Shown here: positions 59,786-64,000 of the stretch, piece after piece
Position numbering within the stretch: the stretch's first letter is position 1
Layout: every line of letters begins with the position of its first letter
Origin: Lineus longissimus
Lineage: Eukaryota; Nemertea; Pilidiophora; Heteronemertea; Lineidae
Direction of reading: 5' to 3'
NCBI RefSeq assembly: GCF_910592395.1
Contig: NC_088309.1
Location: 22,260,599 to 22,324,598 of the forward strand
DNA length: 64,000 bases
Notes under the pieces: generated by a model
Told to the model about the DNA's origin: nothing
What the model saw: the letters and a program-made list of their open reading frames with translations, nothing else
The model's database searches: none
Made by a program: the position numbers and the translations under genes

Positions 59786-60728
59786 CAAGGAGGATACCGC
59801 GGTGACGTCACGGCTTTTCCAAGATGGCACTGCATATTGTAAACAAACTCGATCCACGGCCAAGGGAAAATCAAGTCATCAAAAAAGTTAGATTTTTCGC
59901 ATCAAATCAGAGTTATTAGTACTTTTCTGCTATGAAATAAGTCTTCAGACAATAAGCTATCATTTGAATAATGAAAAGTGCTGTTTTGATGGGGAAAAAT
60001 AGGTTTTTTTTAACCAAATAGCCGGGCACCGATCTTCCAAAATTAGCGATGGTTTAAAACCGTCTCCCAGATATGGGGCAATCTCTTCATTATCATAATG
60101 GGATTTGGAGGCATGTTTACAGATTTTACAAGTTCGAGACCTGTTGGACCTAAAACTCGCATAGATCCCCATAGATCCCCTCCATTTGTCGAGTTAGCGC
60201 CCCTGTAAGATCATGCATTTTCGGACACTAGAACGAAATCTTCCTGCGGATATCGCGGTTTCGGTGATGATTTAAGGAGAAATTGACTGTTCTTAGAGTT
60301 GTATGGGACAGAAATGAGTTCATACTTCATGAATACATGAATATATTATGATATGGGCGGGCTTCTAAGTCAAAACAATAACAAACTCAACTGCATCTCT
60401 ACTGTATATTGCGTAGTGCATTGCCTAGTGTACTTCGTAGTGTATTTTAGCGGAGACATTATTTCTGCACTTTGGCCACGCCAAACGTCTTTTTTATTCG
60501 TGGAAGTTAATCTGCTCTGTAAATTTTATTTTACACAGGAAGAATCAATACTAGGTATTGCAATATTTCATGTCTATTGGTGTTTTTGTGTACAGGAGCG
60601 CACCAGACAGTGAGACGTGGAGATGTGTTCAGTGCTGCTGCTGTCAGTAGACTGAATCTGATTGGCCATAGCGATCAGTAATATGGGTCGGGATCACGTG
60701 ATGTGACGTCACCGCGGTATCCTCCTTG
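59786..60728. mobile_element. 943-bp non-autonomous DNA transposon with 26-bp perfect inverted repeats
   Basis: Bases 59786-59811 and 60703-60728 are perfect inverted repeats, starting CAAGGAGGATACCGCGG and continuing into TGACGTCAC. They are bounded by a direct repeat ACGTGACCC at 59777-59785 and 60729-60737, a 9-bp target site duplication. Perfect ends and duplication indicate a recent insertion. The interior has only short unrelated open frames (an 86-codon frame at 60353), so it does not encode a transposase. A 9-bp duplication suits Mutator-like elements best; hAT (8 bp) and Merlin (8-9 bp) are less likely alternatives. Confidence 0.85.
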
Positions 60729-60962
60729 ACGTGACCCATTAACAGGACGTAACATCTATTTTAAAATGCGTTTCCAAAGTGAATGCATGAGGACAACCCA
60801 TTTGTGTCGTATATCACTGGAAACGCCCGATTCCCGTGAATAAGGACAATCACAATGTATTACATTACCAAAACAAAACTGTGTCGGAAGGAACTATATG
60901 GATGGTCTCATCGCACCCCCCCCCCCTCCAGCAGTATGACACAGAAGGGCTAGTTGACTGTC

Positions 60963-61135
60963 CACCGGGGGGGGGGTTTGGGGGGAGCTTCCCCCCAACG
61001 CACTGGTAAAAATCTATGTCGACGGAGGGGGGTTTGGGGGGTGTCCCCCCATTGTAACAGCTGTAGTTGTTAGAGCTTGCACTTAACATATGCTCGTCGG
61101 GGGGTTCGGGGGAGCTCCCCCGACCTAAAGGGGGG
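60963..61135. repeat. Array of three G-rich hairpin units
   Basis: Three related units of form G-run, TT(T/C), G-run, short centre, C-run: at 60967-60996, 61025-61050 and 61096-61124. Unit 3 contains an 18-base perfect palindrome (TCGGGGGAGCTCCCCCGA, 61106-61123). Each can form a stem of at least five G-C pairs, and the G-runs could also form a quadruplex. A C-run (60915-60926) precedes the array. The open frame on the reverse strand is a by-product of the composition. Confidence 0.75.
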
Positions 61136-64000
61136 CTCACTAAGTCCTTGACTTTACATATTAGGACTAAATATAAATATACTTTCCACAATTGATATCA
61201 GATATGCAATATCATGTAATCCCAGGATGTAAACCTGGCCATTGTCATTGCCATGGCCTGATCTTAGCCCGTTGCGAAATCGTTTGGTGATAAACGTCGT
61301 GTCATTTTTTTTGCAAAGTCATTCTCAGAGACCCAGACAAAGACCGTCTCCGCGCCCGTGGTTGTGACTCGTTTCATGTTTATTGTCGGTAAGGGCCGGG
61401 GGGTATTATATTTGACCGGTGCTGTATTGTACTGCAACCCAAAGGCCCACTTTCATTGAGTTATGATCTTAATTGACTCAATGGTCCTAATTGATCCTAA
61501 TTTCAAATTAAGATGATTTTCCAAGACATTGACACAATAACGAGGACAAGTTCAGCAGACTATATTATTTCAACAATCATTATAGGCCGTTAACACGGGA
61601 CCAACGACGTCGACCTAACCCATGTTAAAGATATGCTGGTAAAAACATTCACCCTGGGATCACGTGTGAACTTGTAGGATAAATGGTGCACTGTTATCAC
61701 ATTAGATTACAGCACCAAAACAAAGCCGTGTTGGTATTTACTGAATAGTCAATTCAATGTGTATGGCATTTCTTTCTTGTACCACTTGCGCGATTATGAA
61801 AAATACAAATGAAATACGTAGACGAAAACAATACAAAATATATGTGAACTTGATCCTGTAGCAAGGGCACAGTCTAGAAGAAAACATTCTTTAATAATTG
61901 ATACCGCAAACATAACCATTATGGTCCTTAACGGAATGGAGCTTGTTTCAAAGGATATGGCGATTGTCGGTAATTTAGTAGAAGTCGAAAGAAGAGACGG
62001 TGCAGTATACCCCAATGATGCCTCGGATGACCCACCATATCTGAATGTCTGCTCTCATCAATGCCAAGAGAACATCACCCGCCGTAGGGCTTGTTTTGTC
62101 CTCATCTCGCCCCATTACAAAAAGCTGACGCTCCCGAGGCAGCAAATATCACGCTGGTCAATCAAACACAAATGTCGAGAAGCAACTTTCTTGTCCTGTG
62201 ATGTGAAGGCCAGTTTACGAGGCCACTAGCTTACAGCTTTTCTTCTGCGTATTAATGGTCATTCAAAACATAGATACAGTCAAATACATATATTTCTTTC
62301 TGATAGACAGATACAATATATCAATCATGATTCCATATATCAAAAACGTTGCATGCGTATGTTTAGAAAAGCAACATGAAAGTTCAAGGCTGCCGCTGTC
62401 TAGCTTTTTTGCCATCTGCAACTCATTAGAGGACGACCTCACTTATCACCTTGTATGGTTCATGAGATCATATCGTTTGATGATAATCGGTGCAAGTTGA
62501 TGATCGATACTTTTTGTTACACCATGTGCGCCATTTCAGTATATAGCCGCAACACGATAGATCCTGAAGACATTTCGACTAATGATCAAAGGGCTTACAT
62601 TACACACCTCCGCAGAAATTTTCACAGTGTTGGACTTGCTTGTGACCGAAACCGCTACCTCAGGAGTGCAATCAGGGTGATGACGGCAAGTTGAAACGAT
62701 CTACACCAAGAAATCATTACTAAGCCTTACTTTGAATTGACCGTTAGTCAGTTCTTAGAACACCACTGTTGCACAACATTGCTTGAAGTATCAACACTCG
62801 ATCGTGATAGTTATTAATCAGAGGCTAGTATCGAACTCAATATCACATGATTATAAAAGAATTTATACAGATATTGCCAGATCAAAGTATGCGTCCTTCA
62901 GAATAATAAGATGTACTTGTAAACTGAAATATAACATTCAGAGACAATTACTGGAGTCGGTCAAGAGACACCAAGATATTCAAGGTCGTGTGATGATTAT
63001 ACTCCCGAGGCAGTCATCATCCGGTTTTACAGTAGTTGTTAGGAGCAGCAGTCTCACGAGGAAGTAATTCTAAAATCTAGACGTCCTTTATTTCCGTTTT
63101 GGTTATGTTCGGTTGAGGTCAACCAGTCTGTGTCAGCATCCTATTTATCAAAGATAAACAACAATATCATATTAAAAATGGAGACAATTCGTTTGAGAGG
63201 CGAATAATGGTACCGTCTCCACACCCGAGTCAGTCAATCAGAAATTCCATATTATCGTATACAAAAAGGCTTTATAATCATAACATTATTTCGAAATAGC
63301 GGTCTGATCTTTCTTTCATGCATGCCCGACCTTCTGTCATCGGATGATAAAGTGTCCTCTCTCATAAAAATGAAGACATAAGAGGACCACTGCCAACCAG
63401 ACTCGACAACCGCATTATCGAGTTCCGCCTTTGTAATTTACTTTGATCATTCCCATGAAAACCACAAAAAGAGAAGCTGACCTCGGGGTCCTACTGGACC
63501 TGGTTTACATTTTGGTGGCCACTGAATAAAAAAAACACCTCAAATTAAAGAAGAGAACACAATTATGGGTAACGTCCACATACCCACCATCACAATTGGT
63601 CCTATTCGGAGGCTTGCCGTGGGTGTGTCATCGCCCAAAGCAAAATATTTACAGTTTCCCATGATTCGATTGGTTGATATGTAGGAGTGTCTCCTTGGCA
63701 TTAGAGGAAAAACCAATCAACGGACCGGGATGTGACACACCTTGAAGATGTGCCAATCGGAGGCGAGACTAGAAACATCCGATTTATCACCTTTCTCAGA
63801 AGTAAATTATGTGACCTATTTGTAATGAAAGGGGACAATCAAAGCTTTAGTGGGGGGATGAGTCTGAGAAGCTGCTGAGGACAAGCAAATAAAATGTTCT
63901 TTATGACGTGTGAAAAAGCATTCAAATTTTACTGACGAGAGTGAAAAACTTAGATGTCTCAATGGAGTTCACGTGGTGTTTTTTTTAAACTGGGTTAGTC
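61136..64000. other. No gene recognised
   Basis: Several medium open frames on the + strand (61921-62229, 62255-62500, 62455-62694, 62783-63067) follow one another in alternating frames but carry no known motif. They could be remnants of a decayed gene or chance. An imperfect inverted repeat (GGTGTGTCATC near 63630 and GATGTGACACACC near 63730) is visible. No phospholipase C-terminal exon was found. Confidence 0.4.

Noticed and set aside
60353..60613. 86-codon frame inside the 943-bp transposon as a transposase
   Set aside because: Too short and without a DDE/D pattern; the element is taken as non-autonomous.
60865..61191. 108-codon reverse-strand frame rich in Pro and Gly
   Set aside because: It is produced by the G-rich hairpin array and has no independent support.
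63600..63770. Imperfect inverted repeat with CCAAT-like words
   Set aside because: The matches are short and interrupted, without target duplication; too weak to call an element.
1..64000. CRISPR arrays, operons, bacterial ribosome binding sites
   Set aside because: None are present; the window is an intron-bearing animal nuclear sequence.

Overview
This is nuclear DNA from a bilaterian invertebrate. All large genes are split by short introns with GT-AG (once GC-AG) junctions, polyadenylation signals follow the genes, and the proteins are animal orthologues. The sequence resembles lophotrochozoan marine animals (mollusc, brachiopod or annelid type), but the species cannot be fixed from sequence alone. 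Every multi-exon model here was built by hand: I checked splice dinucleotides and reading phase exon by exon and compared the protein with remembered vertebrate or plant relatives.

Layout, left to right: (1) a possible last coding exon of an upstream + strand gene with a C-terminal membrane helix (1-59) and its poly(A) signal. (2) C11orf54-type ester hydrolase on the - strand (1671-4937, 9 exons). (3) A short RNase Z on the + strand (5612-7659, 4 exons) whose closest remembered relatives are plant TRZ1/TRZ2 rather than animal ELAC1/ELAC2. (4) Two-pore channel 1 on the - strand (9958-19207, 23 exons). (5) The histone H2B ubiquitin ligase BRE1 (RNF20/RNF40) on the + strand (20035-28231, 18 exons). 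(6) The ciliary transition-zone protein MKS1 on the - strand (30177-36446, 17 exons). (7) An NCoR/SMRT-family nuclear corepressor on the + strand (36549-54458, 23 exons, about 2780 residues). (8) The first coding exon of a secreted group III phospholipase A2 (57621-58411), followed by more than 5 kb with no recognisable gene.

The seven recognised genes do not form an operon or a common pathway. Their arrangement is still regular: three successive divergent pairs (C11orf54/RNase Z, TPC1/BRE1, MKS1/NCoR), the last with start codons only about 80-100 bp apart. BRE1 and NCoR are both chromatin regulators, TPC1 is an endolysosomal channel, and MKS1 is a ciliary gate protein. The phospholipase is the only gene with an obvious TATA and CCAAT promoter.

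The most notable items are: the plant-type RNase Z with a tandemly duplicated splice acceptor; a first NCoR exon that can feed exon 2 in frame from two overlapping reading frames, one through a GC donor; a cysteine-rich, zinc-finger-like insert between the two SANT domains of NCoR; a 943-bp element with perfect 26-bp terminal inverted repeats and a 9-bp target duplication; two copies of a TA-flanked MITE; a G-rich hairpin array; a CCATGACGAAA tandem array; and a strong excess of the palindrome TACATGTA.
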